Positions 8,396 through 17,505 are shown, numbered from the stretch's first letter. The stretch: 64,000 bases of DNA from Spinactinospora alkalitolerans (GCF_013408795.1 NZ_JACCCC010000001.1:2232001-2296000), one strand, 5' to 3'. Made by a program: numbers and translations. Notes: generated from the sequence alone by a model not told the origin.

Positions 8396-9172
8396 ATGCC
8401 CACCCCGGTGACACTGCCCGAGCCCTGGTCCCGGGCCAAGGTGAGCGTCGTCGTGCCGACCTACGACGAGGCCGACAACCTGCCGGTCCTCGTCGAGCAG
8501 GTCCTCGGTCTCGGCCTGCCCGGCCTGCGTCTGGTGATCGTCGACGACAACTCCCCGGACGGCACCGGCGAGATCGCCGACAAGCTCGCCGTCGAGCACG
8601 GGGGAGCGCAGGACCGGATCACGGTGCTGCACCGCACCGCGAAGGACGGCCTGGGCCGCGCCTACGTGGCCGGCATGACCCGGGCGCTGGAGGACGGCGC
8701 GGAGTTCGTCGCGCAGATGGACGCCGACCTCTCCCACCCGCCCGCCTACCTGCCGCAGCTGCTGGGCACCCTGCTGTCGACCGGCGCCGGGGTGGTGATC
8801 GGCAGCCGCTACGTGCCGGGCGGCAGCCTCTCCCAGCAGTGGGGCGTGCGCCGCCGCCTGCTCAGCGGCTGGGCCAACGCCTACGTCAAGGCGATCCTGG
8901 CGATGCCGATCCGCGATGTGACGGCCGGTTTCAAGCTGTGGCGCCGGGAGGCCCTGGAGGTGCTGGACCTGCCGAGCATCCACAGCAGCGGCTACAGCTT
9001 CCAGGTGGAGATGCACTTCCGCGCCTACCGCCGGGGCCAGAAGATGGTGGAGATCCCGATCCACTTCGAGGACCGCCAGGAGGGCGCCAGCAAGATGGAC
9101 CTGGCCGTCCAACTGGAGTCCGCACTGCGCCCCTTCCAACTCCGCCGCCACGAACGCCACCGGGACCGGTAG
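8396..9172 (+). CDS. Polyprenol-phosphate mannosyltransferase-like glycosyltransferase family 2
   Basis: A 258-residue GT-A fold enzyme. It has VVVPTYDEADNLP near the N-terminus, the VDDNSPDGTGE nucleotide-binding loop, and the metal-binding QMDADLSHPP motif. The core matches dolichol/polyprenol-phosphate mannose synthases such as actinobacterial Ppm1, which transfer mannose from GDP-mannose to a polyprenyl phosphate at the membrane face. There is no C-terminal membrane domain and no fused apolipoprotein acyltransferase. GGAGG precedes the ATG at good spacing. The 240 bp upstream carries no gene. The donor sugar is an inference from the family. Confidence 0.85.
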   Translation: MPTPVTLPEPWSRAKVSVVVPTYDEADNLPVLVEQVLGLGLPGLRLVIVDDNSPDGTGEIADKLAVEHGGAQDRITVLHRTAKDGLGRAYVAGMTRALEDGAEFVAQMDADLSHPPAYLPQLLGTLLSTGAGVVIGSRYVPGGSLSQQWGVRRRLLSGWANAYVKAILAMPIRDVTAGFKLWRREALEVLDLPSIHSSGYSFQVEMHFRAYRRGQKMVEIPIHFEDRQEGASKMDLAVQLESALRPFQLRRHERHRDR

Positions 9173-9208
9173 GAGCCGCCGGGCCGTCAACGATCTTGAC
9201 CGTGTGGC

Positions 9209-10606
9209 TCAGCGTGACGCGGTCGGCTCGGTCCTGCGGTCGCGCAGGACGGTGTCGGCGATGCGCTGGGCGAGGTGTTCGGCCTGGACGCGGATCTCGG
9301 GGACGGCGGTGGTCTCGTAGAGCTGGCCGCGGCGCACCGGTCCCAGGGCGAACAGGCGGCGGCTGACCCGTCCGGACGCCGAGACCAGTGCGCCGCGGGG
9401 GCAGGTGTCGATCCCCAGGCCCAGGTGGTCGGGGCGGGCCAGGCCGTCGGCGAGCAGCCGCCGGATGACCGGGGCCGCGCCGGGGCGCGCGCCGGTGCAG
9501 TCGGCGACCGCGTCGACGGTCAGGCTCGCGCCGTCGGTCAGGCCGGCGCGCAGCCGGCCCGCCGCAGGGAGCACCTCGGCCACGTCCGCGGTGTGCAGCC
9601 GCAGGCGGCCCTGCGCGCGCAGCGCGTCCAGCCTGCGGGCGGCCTCGGGGGCCGTCCGGTGCCGGGCCGATTCCCAGTGCGGAGCCAGTCGGGCCAGGAA
9701 CACCCGCTGCTCGGCCTGGGAGAACCCCTGCCACAGCGCGGGGACGTGCGGCCGCAGCGAGTCGACGACGTGCCGCCAGTCGCCCGGGTACTCCTCGATC
9801 GCGGCGCGGACCCGGCGGGTGAGCAGGCGCAGCGACAGCGGGCCGCGCAGGTCGACCAGGCCCGGCGGCGTGACCAGCGGCGGCCGGTGCCGCTGCGGCG
9901 CCACGCCGTGCCGCGAGACGGCGTGCACGACGGCCTCGGGGTGCGCCCCGGTCACCGACAGCGCCACGTCGACCATGGTCAACCCGGTGCCCACGGCGAG
10001 CACCGAGCGGCATCCGGCGAGCCGGGCGATTCCCGAGGTCGGGTGCCACGGGTCGGCGACCAGGCCCGACCGCGGCGCCTCCGCCGCGCCGGTCGGCGGA
10101 TCGGCGCGGGCGTCGCCGGTCGCCACGACGGCGGCCGCCGCGTCCAACCGCCCGCCGTCGGCCAGGTGCAGCCGCACCCGGTCGGCGCGGGACTCGACCG
10201 CGGTCACGCGCGCCGTGCGCGACTCCAGCCGCGCGTGCGGTTCGGCCCACGCGGCGGTCTCGGCCAGCGTCGCGGCCAGGTAGTCGCCGTAGCGGCGGCG
10301 CGGCAGGAACGTCTCGGGCGTGCACGCCAGTCCGCGTTCCCTGGCCCACTCCACCAGGTGCCCGGGCCGGTCGGGCAGGGCCGACATGCCCTTGGCCGGG
10401 GAGTCGAGCAGGTGGCCGTCGTCGGTGGTGGAGTAGGCGGCGCCGCGCGCGTGCCGGCCGTGCTCGTCGAGCAGGACCACCCGGTAGCGCAGCCGCAGCC
10501 AGGTGGTGGAGCGCAGCAGCGCGATCGCGGTGAGCGCGGCGCTCGCACCGCCGCCCACGAACGCGATGACCGGCTCGGAGTCGGCGTCCATCAGCTCGCG
10601 AACCAT
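9209..10606 (-). CDS. FAD/NAD(P)-binding protein (HpyO/SidA-like fold)
   Basis: A 465-residue protein with an N-terminal dinucleotide-binding motif (VIAFVGGGASAALTAIAL) and a second glycine-rich stretch mid-protein (SVLAVGTGLTMVDVAL). This matches the FAD-NAD(P)-binding family that NCBI pipelines name only 'FAD/NAD(P)-binding protein'. The substrate is unknown. The ATG at 10606 is about six bases after TAGAGT, so the transcript may be leaderless; ATG 10591 is an alternative. It faces the glycosyltransferase at 8396 end to end, with 36 bp between stops. Confidence 0.8.
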   Translation of the reverse strand: MVRELMDADSEPVIAFVGGGASAALTAIALLRSTTWLRLRYRVVLLDEHGRHARGAAYSTTDDGHLLDSPAKGMSALPDRPGHLVEWARERGLACTPETFLPRRRYGDYLAATLAETAAWAEPHARLESRTARVTAVESRADRVRLHLADGGRLDAAAAVVATGDARADPPTGAAEAPRSGLVADPWHPTSGIARLAGCRSVLAVGTGLTMVDVALSVTGAHPEAVVHAVSRHGVAPQRHRPPLVTPPGLVDLRGPLSLRLLTRRVRAAIEEYPGDWRHVVDSLRPHVPALWQGFSQAEQRVFLARLAPHWESARHRTAPEAARRLDALRAQGRLRLHTADVAEVLPAAGRLRAGLTDGASLTVDAVADCTGARPGAAPVIRRLLADGLARPDHLGLGIDTCPRGALVSASGRVSRRLFALGPVRRGQLYETTAVPEIRVQAEHLAQRIADTVLRDRRTEPTASR

Positions 10607-10810
10607 AAACCTACTCTATCGGTCGGAATTCGGGGCGCCCCGGGTCTTCGGCGGCCTGAAGGATGTGTACCGCACGTGCGGCGCCGTGAAGCCCGTTTCG
10701 CCGAGATCGGCCGGAACAGCGCCCACGGCGTTGCCGGCCGCGGAGCCCGGGCGGGCGCCGAAGGGCGGCCCCTCGGCACCGCGGAACCCGCCCCCACCGC
10801 GCACAGCAGA

Positions 10811-10841
10811 CACGGGCGGCCCCGCGTGGGGACCGCCCGTG
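10811..10841 (-). terminator. Hairpin terminator after the ABC exporter operon
   Basis: CACGGGCGG pairs with CCGCCCGTG, with an inner CCCC/GGGG pairing. It lies 22 bp beyond the stop of the ABC permease (minus strand). There is no clear U-run, as is common for GC-rich actinobacterial terminators. Confidence 0.6.
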
Positions 10842-10862
10842 GGACGGGAGGCGGCGCAGCGG

Positions 10863-13397
10863 CTACTCGGCGGCCAGCGCCCCGGTGATCGAGGTCCCGG
10901 CGGCCCTGCGGGCCGGCATGACCGCGGCCAGCAGCCCCGCGACGACCGCCACCGCGATGAACACCGCGATCCGGGCGGCGGGGAGGGTGAACGTCATGTC
11001 CCCGATCGCCGTCGCGCCGGCGGCCCAGCCGAACAGCACGCCCAGTCCGATGCCCACGCCGGTGCCGATCACCGAGACGAGCACCGCCTCGATGCTGAGC
11101 ATCCGGCGCAGTTGCGGCCTGGCCAGGCCCAGCGCCCGCAGCAGCGCGGACTCGCGGGTGCGCTCCAGCACCGACAGCGCCATGGTGTTGGCGATGCCGA
11201 ACACCGCGATGATGATCGCCAGCGCCAGCAGCGCCGAGACGGTCATGAACATGATGTCCAGCATCTGGGTGTACTGCTGCTTCAGCTCCGCCGAGCCGTC
11301 CACCCGGACGGTCGGGTACTCGGCGATCGCCGCGTCGACGGCGTCGCGCGCCTCGCCGCTCGAAACGCCCTCTGCGGCGTTGACGTAGACCCTCTCGTCG
11401 GTGTCGGCATCGGGGAACACCGCGGCGAAGTCGGACTCGTCCATCGTCAGGCCCGGCAGCGAGCCCATGTCCGAGACCACCGCGACGATCTCGAAGGACT
11501 CCTCGCCGTCGGCGCCCTCCAGGGTGATCTCTTCGCCGAAGCCCACGTCCAGCCGCGACGCCGTACTCGCGTTCAGCGTGACCGCGCCGGGACCGAGGCC
11601 GTCGAGGTCGCCGGATTCGACGTCGCTGCTGATGTCGGTGCCGATGTCGGCCCCAAGGTAGGCCGAGGGACGGACGGGCTCGCCGTCGACGTCGGCCTCG
11701 GTCGATCGCGAGCTGAAGACCTTGCCGATCTCGGGGGACTCCCGCAGCTCCTCGCCGACCGGGGCGGGGACGCCGCCGCCGTCCTCGCCGAGCTGGGGCA
11801 TGAGCGCGAAGTCCACCGGGAACTGCTCCTCCAGCATCTCGTTCATCGTGGTCTGCAGCGACGCGCTGATGACGGAGTAGCCGGTCATGAGCGTGGCGCC
11901 GACGGTCAGCGCGATCATGGCGGTGGCTGCGCGCTTGGGGCTGCGGCGGGCGTTGTCGGCGGCCAGCATGCTCGGCACGCCGATCCGGCGCATCGGGCGG
12001 CCGACCAGGCCGACGACCGCGCGCACCAGCAGCGGGCCGATGATCAGCACGCCGACGAAGCACAGCATCCCCGACGCCACGACCAGCATCAGCGCCTGCT
12101 GTCCGGGTTCGCCCGCCAGCGCGCCGCCCAGCACAGCGCCGGAGCCCAGCAGGAACACGGCGGCGGAGCAGACGCGGAGCCGGCCGATCCCCTTCTCCAT
12201 CCCGTTCGCCACGGCGCTGGTGCGCAGCGCGGCCAGCGGCGGGACCTTCGTGGCGCGCCTGGCCGGCAGCAGGGAGGCGACCAGGGTCACCGCGGTGCCC
12301 ACGAGGAGGCCGACGCCGACTGCGAGGGGGCTGATCACCGGCGACGCCGGCACCGACGAGCCGTTGGCGAGCAGTTCGCCGCCGACCGTGAACGCGCCCG
12401 CGCCCAGCCCGATGCCGACCGCGACGCCGACGGCCGAGGAGAGCAGGCCGATGATCACCGCCTCGACGAGGACGCCGCGGAAGACCTGGCCGCGGGTCGC
12501 GCCGACGCAGCGCAGCAGCGCCATCTCGCGCTGGCGCTGGGCGATGAGGATGGCAAAGGTGTTGTAGATGACCAGCGCGGCGACGAACACGGCGATCGCG
12601 GCGAACAGCAGCAGCCCGGTGGCCATCACGTCGGCCTGGGCGCCGGCGGCGTCGGCGAGCTCCTCGCCCAGCTCCCGGCCGGTCATGACCTCGGCGTCCC
12701 CGCCCGCGACCGCGGCGACGGCGTCCTTGACCTCGGCCGCCGGCGTGCCTTCGGTGCCGATCACGTCGATCTCGGCGTACTCGCCGACACCGGTCATGCG
12801 CTCGGTCGCATCGGGGGTGAAGGCCACGGCGCCGCGGTAGCCGACCTCCTGGTCCAGGCCGAAGTCGATCAGGCCGGTGACGGTGAAGGCGTGCTCCTCG
12901 CCCTCGGAGTCGAGGACGCCGACCGCGTCGCCGACCTCGTAGTCGCCCTGGTCGGCGCTTGTCGTGGCCAGCGCGACCTCGTCGCCGGCGGTGGGCAGCC
13001 GCCCTTCGGCGGCCTCGTAGCGCTCGACGCCGCCGCCGACGGAGATGCCCAGGGTCGGCAGCGTCCCCATCGCGCGGCCGTCGGCGTCCAGCAGCGGGGC
13101 GTCGCCCTTGATCACGCCCTGTGCCGCGGCGACCTCGGGCAGGTCCTCGATCTCGGCCAGGGTCTCGGGCGCCAGCCGCGGCACCTCGTCGTCGGGGCCG
13201 ACGTCGGCGAGGTCCGCCAGCGCGACCGCGTCGAGCTTCTCGGCGGAGCCCATGACCTGGGTGCCGAAGCTTTCGCGGAGGGTGTCGGTGAAGACGAGGG
13301 TTCCGGTGACGAACATGACGCCGAGGACGATGGCCAGGGCGGTGGTGAACAGCCGGCTCTTGTGCAGGCGCAGGCCGGCCAGGGTGGTGCGCAGCAT
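10863..13397 (-). CDS. ABC exporter permease, FtsX/MacB-type, two FtsX domains
   Basis: An 844-residue membrane protein. A membrane segment at about 17-38 is followed by a MacB-like extracellular domain, a three-helix FtsX domain (about 265-400), more membrane segments, a second extracellular domain (about 490-700) and a second FtsX domain near the C-terminus (LLRALGLARPQLRRMLSIEAVLV). This duplicated layout is typical of actinobacterial antimicrobial-peptide, lipid or lipoprotein exporters. Its ATG overlaps the stop of the ATPase gene upstream (TGATG), so the two are coupled. The two-component genes at 14509-16403 lie on the other side of the divergent promoter region and may regulate it. 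Confidence 0.9.
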   Translation of the reverse strand: MLRTTLAGLRLHKSRLFTTALAIVLGVMFVTGTLVFTDTLRESFGTQVMGSAEKLDAVALADLADVGPDDEVPRLAPETLAEIEDLPEVAAAQGVIKGDAPLLDADGRAMGTLPTLGISVGGGVERYEAAEGRLPTAGDEVALATTSADQGDYEVGDAVGVLDSEGEEHAFTVTGLIDFGLDQEVGYRGAVAFTPDATERMTGVGEYAEIDVIGTEGTPAAEVKDAVAAVAGGDAEVMTGRELGEELADAAGAQADVMATGLLLFAAIAVFVAALVIYNTFAILIAQRQREMALLRCVGATRGQVFRGVLVEAVIIGLLSSAVGVAVGIGLGAGAFTVGGELLANGSSVPASPVISPLAVGVGLLVGTAVTLVASLLPARRATKVPPLAALRTSAVANGMEKGIGRLRVCSAAVFLLGSGAVLGGALAGEPGQQALMLVVASGMLCFVGVLIIGPLLVRAVVGLVGRPMRRIGVPSMLAADNARRSPKRAATAMIALTVGATLMTGYSVISASLQTTMNEMLEEQFPVDFALMPQLGEDGGGVPAPVGEELRESPEIGKVFSSRSTEADVDGEPVRPSAYLGADIGTDISSDVESGDLDGLGPGAVTLNASTASRLDVGFGEEITLEGADGEESFEIVAVVSDMGSLPGLTMDESDFAAVFPDADTDERVYVNAAEGVSSGEARDAVDAAIAEYPTVRVDGSAELKQQYTQMLDIMFMTVSALLALAIIIAVFGIANTMALSVLERTRESALLRALGLARPQLRRMLSIEAVLVSVIGTGVGIGLGVLFGWAAGATAIGDMTFTLPAARIAVFIAVAVVAGLLAAVMPARRAAGTSITGALAAE

Positions 13398-14167
13398 CAG
13401 GCCTCCGCTTCGAGCTTGACGAGGCGGTCCAGCACGGTCTGGGCCGTGGGGCCGGTGAGGTCGTCGACCAGGCGGCCGTCGCGCAGGAACACCACCCGGT
13501 CGGCGTAGGCGGCGGCGACGGGGTCGTGGGTGACCATGACGATGGTCTGGCCCAGCTCGCGGGCCGAATCGCGCAGGAAGCCCAGGATCTCGGCTCCGGA
13601 GCGGGAGTCGAGGTTGCCGGTGGGTTCGTCGGCGTAGACGACCTCGGGGGCGCCGAGCAGGGCGCGGGCCACGGCCACGCGCTGCTGCTGGCCGCCCGAC
13701 AGCTTGGACGGCAGGTGGTCCAGGCGGTCGGCCAGGCCGACGACCTCCACGATCCGCTCGAAGCGGACCTGGTCGGTTCTGCGTTTGGCGATCTGGGCGG
13801 GCAGGCGGATGTTCTGCTGGGCGGTGAGCATGGGCAGCAGGTTGAAGGACTGGAAGATGAAACCGATGCGGTCGCGGCGCAGCAGGGTGAGCTGCTTGTC
13901 CTTGAGCGTGGTGAGGTCGGTGCGGCCCAGGTGCACGCTGCCCGAGGTGGCGACGTCCAGGCCGGCCAGGCAGTGCATCAGGGTGGACTTGCCCGATCCC
14001 GACGGGCCCATGATCGCGGTGAAGGCGCCCCGGGCGAAGGCCACGTCCACCCCGTCCAGCGCCCGCACCGCCGAGTCCCCGGTCCCGTAGACCTTGGTCA
14101 ACCCGCGGGCGGCCACAGCGGGCGGCGCCTGGGTCTGCGCTGTGGTGTGGACGGCGGTCTCACTCAC
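13397..14167 (-). CDS. ABC exporter ATP-binding protein, MacB/LolD-type
   Basis: A 256-residue ATPase with Walker A GPSGSGKST, signature LSGGQQQRVAVARALL and Walker B VVYADEPTGNLDS, the last being the hallmark of the MacB/LolD/FtsE group. The start is GTG 14167 because AGGAG lies six bases upstream; longer open frames to 14413 lack a ribosome site. It powers the permease encoded immediately downstream. MacB-type systems use ATP hydrolysis for mechanotransmission rather than classic transport. The substrate is unknown. Confidence 0.92.
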   Translation of the reverse strand: MSETAVHTTAQTQAPPAVAARGLTKVYGTGDSAVRALDGVDVAFARGAFTAIMGPSGSGKSTLMHCLAGLDVATSGSVHLGRTDLTTLKDKQLTLLRRDRIGFIFQSFNLLPMLTAQQNIRLPAQIAKRRTDQVRFERIVEVVGLADRLDHLPSKLSGGQQQRVAVARALLGAPEVVYADEPTGNLDSRSGAEILGFLRDSARELGQTIVMVTHDPVAAAYADRVVFLRDGRLVDDLTGPTAQTVLDRLVKLEAEA

Positions 14168-14341
14168 GGTCTCTCCTGATATCGGTGACGGGTTCGTCGG
14201 GAGGAGCGGGCGCTGGTCGCCGTCCGCTCCGGCCGGGGACAACGCTAGGGCCGCCGGGACGGCCGGATCCTCGGCCGCGCAGCCGATTCCGGCCATGACC
14301 GAATGGCAGCCGGGCGGGGACGATCGTCGAGGACGGCCGAT

Positions 14342-14448
14342 GCCCGGCACCGACGAAAGTCGGTGCCGGGCGCGCCCATGGGAGCCGGATGCGGTCGCGG
14401 TGGCCGTTCTCACCTGCGCCGACCCGCCGCACCGACGAGAGTCGATGC
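14342..14448. repeat. Pair of related GNRA-capped hairpins in the divergent exporter/kinase region
   Basis: The 341-bp gap 14168-14508 holds no gene. At 14342-14371 a perfect 13-bp stem (GCCCGGCACCGAC) closes on a GAAA loop. At 14429-14448 a shorter hairpin uses the same core, GCACCGAC-GAGA-GTCGATGC, with one mismatch. Both contain ACCGACGARAGTCG. They may be operators for the adjacent response regulator or RNA structures in a leader. TAGACT at 14496-14501 lies eight bases before the kinase ATG and resembles a -10 box for a leaderless message. Confidence 0.55.
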
Positions 14449-14508
14449 CGGTAAAGGGGCGTCTACCAGCGGTTTTGGCATCTTTTTTGCCGCCGTAGAC
14501 TCCGCCTC

Positions 14509-15759
14509 ATGGGGTGGAGAGCGACCGGGAGGGTACGGGACGCGTGGCGCCGGGGCTGGGACCGGCGCCACCGGATCGCCGACGCCTGCTACGCGCTGTT
14601 CTACTTCCCGTTCGTCGCGATCGGCACCGCGTCACCGGGCGTCGGACTGGTCAAGGAGGGCCTGGGAGCCCCGTTCCCGGAGAGCCTCCTTGCGGTGCCG
14701 GCGCTGCTCGCCGTCCCGGTCCTGTTCGCGATCGCCACGATGTACCGCCGCACCCGGCCGGTATGGCTGCTCGGCCTCAGCGTCGCGGTGCTGGCGCTGT
14801 TCGGCAACATCTTCCCCATCACCCTGGGGATCTACAGCTACGCCGCATGGTTCGGCGACCGGCGCAGGCTCGCCGCCTGGACCGGGCTCGCGACCGTCGC
14901 GATCCTCCTCGGCTTCTGGGGCGTCCCCGAACCGGAGACGATCGTCTCCGTCATCCTCCTCACCCTGGTGCTGCCGCTGCTCGCCGGGCTGTGGGCGGGC
15001 ACCCGCCGCCAGCTCATCGTCAACCTGCGGGAGCGCGCCGAGCGGCTGGAGCGCGAGCAGCACCTCATGGCCGAGCACGCCATCACCGCCGAGCGCAGCC
15101 GCATCGCCCGCGAGATGCACGACGTCGTCGCCCACCGGGTGAGTCTGATGGTGCTGCACGCCGGCGGCCTGGAGGTCTCCGCCGCCGACGACAGGAGCGC
15201 CGAGACGGCGGGGCTGATCCGCACCACGGGGCGCGAGGCGCTGGCCGAGCTGCGCGAGATCCTCGGTGTGCTGCGCGAGGACGCGCACGGCCGGGCGCCG
15301 ACGGCCCCGCAGCCGATGCTCTCCGATCTCGCCGGGCTCATCGGCGGCTCGCGCGCCGCGGGAATGTGGGTGGAGTGGAGCACCACCGGAACGCCGCGCG
15401 CGCTCGCCGCGCAGGTGGAGCGCACCGCCTACCGGGTCGTCCAGGAGGCGCTGACCAACGCGGCCAAGCACGCGCCGGGGAGTCCCGTCGCGGTCCGCGT
15501 CGACTACGGCGAGCGCGACCTGGAGGCCGTGGTCACCAACGAACCCCCGCGGCCCGGCGGGAACGCGCCGCGGGAGTCCCCTCCCAGCAGCGGCTACGGC
15601 CTGGCCGGGCTGCGCGAGCGGGTGGCGCTGGCCGGTGGGAGCCTCTCGGCGGGGCCGTACCCGGACGGGGCGTGGCAGGTTCGCGCTATCTTGCCCGTGG
15701 TGGAGGCGTCGCCGCGGGGCGGCGCCGGAATCGGTGCCGAGCAGGCGGGGGAGACGTGA
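14509..15759 (+). CDS. NarL/DesK-type sensor histidine kinase
   Basis: A 416-residue membrane kinase. About five or six membrane segments occupy residues ~28-165. The HisKA_3 phosphoacceptor helix has His204 (RIAREMHDVVAHRVS). A HATPase_c domain follows, with EALTNAAKHAPG (N-box) and GYGLAGLRERV (G-box). ATG 14509 has a -10-like TAGACT ending eight bases upstream, suggesting a leaderless transcript. Its stop overlaps the response regulator start (GTGA). It is divergent from the MacB-type exporter; such kinases often sense envelope stress or antimicrobial peptides and control a neighbouring exporter. Confidence 0.9.
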   Translation: MGWRATGRVRDAWRRGWDRRHRIADACYALFYFPFVAIGTASPGVGLVKEGLGAPFPESLLAVPALLAVPVLFAIATMYRRTRPVWLLGLSVAVLALFGNIFPITLGIYSYAAWFGDRRRLAAWTGLATVAILLGFWGVPEPETIVSVILLTLVLPLLAGLWAGTRRQLIVNLRERAERLEREQHLMAEHAITAERSRIAREMHDVVAHRVSLMVLHAGGLEVSAADDRSAETAGLIRTTGREALAELREILGVLREDAHGRAPTAPQPMLSDLAGLIGGSRAAGMWVEWSTTGTPRALAAQVERTAYRVVQEALTNAAKHAPGSPVAVRVDYGERDLEAVVTNEPPRPGGNAPRESPPSSGYGLAGLRERVALAGGSLSAGPYPDGAWQVRAILPVVEASPRGGAGIGAEQAGET

Positions 15760-16403
15760 TCCGGGTCGTCTTGGTCGATGACGAGCAACTGGTGCGCTCG
15801 GGACTGCGGATGATCCTCGACTCCGCGGAGGACATCGAGGTCGTGGGGGAGGGCTCCGACGGGGCCGCCGCGGTGCGGCTCGCCAGGGAGCTGGACCCCT
15901 CCGTGATCCTGCTCGACATCCGGATGCCCGGGGTCGACGGGCTCGCCGCGGCGGCCGAGCTGGCCACGCTGCCCGATCCGCCCAAGATCGTCCTGCTGAC
16001 AACGTTCGACCTGGACGAGTACGTGCATCGGGCGCTGCGCGCCGGCGCGGTCGGCTTCCTGCTCAAGGACACCCCGCCGCGCGACCTCATCGGCGCGGTG
16101 CGCACCATCCACGGGGGCAACGCGATGCTCGCGCCCAGCGTCACCCGGCGCATGCTGGAGCGTTTCGCCGCCCCGGCATCCGGCACCGCCGGCGCCGCGG
16201 CCAGGCGCCTGGAGGCGCTCAGCGACCGGGAGGGCGCGGTGCTGGTCGCGGTGGCCCGCGGCATGTCCAACGCCGAGGCGGGCCGCGAACTGGGAATGCG
16301 GGAGGCCACGGTCAAGGCGCACGTCAGCCGGATCCTGGCGAAGCTGGACATGACCAACCGGGTCCAGGCCGCGATTCTCGCCCACGACGCCGGGTGGGTC
16401 TAG
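15756..16403 (+). CDS. NarL/LuxR-type response regulator, partner of the upstream kinase
   Basis: A 215-residue regulator starting at a GTG that overlaps the kinase stop. The receiver domain (about 1-120) has Asp54 as phosphoacceptor in ILLDIRMPG. The C-terminal LuxR helix-turn-helix reads LSDREGAVLVAVARGMSNAEAG, then ATVKAHVSRILAKL. It pairs with the 14509 kinase. Likely targets are the divergent exporter operon and perhaps the small secreted proteins that follow, but the sequence does not prove this. A 249-bp gap with an AT-richer patch near 16475-16500 follows. Confidence 0.92.
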   Translation: MIRVVLVDDEQLVRSGLRMILDSAEDIEVVGEGSDGAAAVRLARELDPSVILLDIRMPGVDGLAAAAELATLPDPPKIVLLTTFDLDEYVHRALRAGAVGFLLKDTPPRDLIGAVRTIHGGNAMLAPSVTRRMLERFAAPASGTAGAAARRLEALSDREGAVLVAVARGMSNAEAGRELGMREATVKAHVSRILAKLDMTNRVQAAILAHDAGWV

Positions 16404-16652
16404 CGCCCCTTCGCGTGCGCCGGCTTCGGTTCGGGTTGTCATCGGGACGGTAAATTCCAGTCCATCTCCTCGATTGATTACTTTTAGCTATTAAGTGACT
16501 ACGGTCTGTTTTCGGGTGGGTGGCTCGGGTATCTGGAGGACTGTGAATCGGTGGCCTCGCCCAACCCGACCGAGTTCGTGTTGCAGGCGAGCGAGCCTCC
16601 GAATCCGGACCTGGCGGAGCGTCAGGCAGCCATTAGAGGAGAGGGAAACGCA

Positions 16653-16946
16653 ATGAGGAAGACTCTGTGCCGCATCGCCGTCGTCGGCGTCGCCGCGCCC
16701 GCACTCGCGCTCTCGGTGCCGGCCGCCGCGATGGCCGACGTCTTCTACAACGAGCACTTCAAGGCCGCGGGGCACGACGGGGCGATCTCCTACGAGGTCG
16801 AGAGCGGCGCCAACGGCGACGACTGGAACGGCGACCGCAAGGACGGCGACAACGGCGACAACGGCGGCGTCTTCTACGAGAAGTCGGTCGAGGCCGCCGG
16901 CCCTGACGGTGCCGTCTCCTACGGCGTCGAGAGCAGCGCCGACTAG
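16653..16946 (+). CDS. Small secreted repeat protein A, unknown function
   Basis: A 97-residue protein with GAGGAGAGG before the ATG. Residues 1-28 are a Sec signal peptide ending in AMA. The mature part has two copies of one motif: VFYNEHFKAAGHDGAISYEV near residue 30 and VFYEKSVEAAGPDGAVSYGV near residue 73, joined by an Asp/Asn/Gly linker. The motif (aromatic pair, then Ala-rich, x-Asp-Gly-Ala, Tyr) recurs in the next gene at 17171, so the two are paralogues. There are no Cys in the mature part. I do not recognise the family. Confidence 0.75.
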   Translation: MRKTLCRIAVVGVAAPALALSVPAAAMADVFYNEHFKAAGHDGAISYEVESGANGDDWNGDRKDGDNGDNGGVFYEKSVEAAGPDGAVSYGVESSAD

Positions 16947-17039
16947 AAACGGGTCGCGCGGAATCCGGATGTCCCATCCGATCCGCGATCGTGAGCGGAG
17001 GCGCGCCGACCGTTTTCCGGCATCCGGGCCGGCGCGCGT

Positions 17040-17071
17040 CGAGGTCCCGTCCCTGGGGAGGCGGGACCTCG
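17040..17071 (+). terminator. Hairpin terminator after small secreted protein A
   Basis: CGAGGTCCCG pairs with CGGGACCTCG around a partly self-paired loop, ~95 bp after the stop at 16946. Confidence 0.55.
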
Positions 17072-17170
17072 CCCATGGCCCCGATGCGCGGCGTGTCGGC
17101 GCCACGGTCCCGTCACCCGGAGTCACCATCCACCATCGTGAGTTGTGACCCGTCGAAAGGAACCAAGGAC

Positions 17171-17422
17171 GTGAAGACGACTCTGCAGCGCGCCGCCGTC
17201 ATCGGCATCGCGGTACCGGCTCTGGTGATCTCGGCGCCGGCCGCGGCCATGGCCGATGCCTTTTTCAAGCACACCTTCGGCAGCGCCGACGCTGACGGCG
17301 CCGTTCTCTACGGCGTGCGCAGCGTCGTCGACGACGACGGCAATGTGCGTTATGAGCAGGTCCGGTACGAGGCCGGCCCCGACGGGGCCAGCGTCGAGAG
17401 GCTGGAGAGCTCAGCGGACTGA
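17171..17422 (+). CDS. Small secreted repeat protein B, paralogue of A
   Basis: An 83-residue protein from GTG 17171, with AAAGGA nine bases upstream. The signal peptide has the same length as in protein A and also ends in AAAMA. The mature part opens with AFFKHTFGSADADGAVLYGV and closes with a diverged second unit (EAGPDGASVERLESSAD); the ending SSAD is shared with protein A. It is encoded 224 bp after A, between its own promoter region and terminator. The pair looks like a tandem duplication. Function unknown. Confidence 0.72.
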   Translation: MKTTLQRAAVIGIAVPALVISAPAAAMADAFFKHTFGSADADGAVLYGVRSVVDDDGNVRYEQVRYEAGPDGASVERLESSAD

Positions 17423-17469
17423 CGCCGGGGCCCGGGCCGCCTGCAGAGCGGACCGGGTCGGCCGGCGGC

Positions 17470-17505
17470 CGACGGCCACTCCCTGTGTGCGGGGAGTGGC
17501 CGTCG
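17470..17505 (+). terminator. Hairpin terminator after small secreted protein B
   Basis: A perfect 14-bp stem, CGACGGCCACTCCC with GGGAGTGGCCGTCG, closes on an 8-base loop 47 bp after the stop codon. Confidence 0.75.

Noticed and set aside
10503-13508. About 1000-codon plus-strand frame opposite the ABC permease
   Set aside because: It is a shadow of the FtsX-type permease, which has clear membrane segments and a coupled ATPase gene. The antisense product is His/Arg/Ala-rich without a ribosome site or domain.
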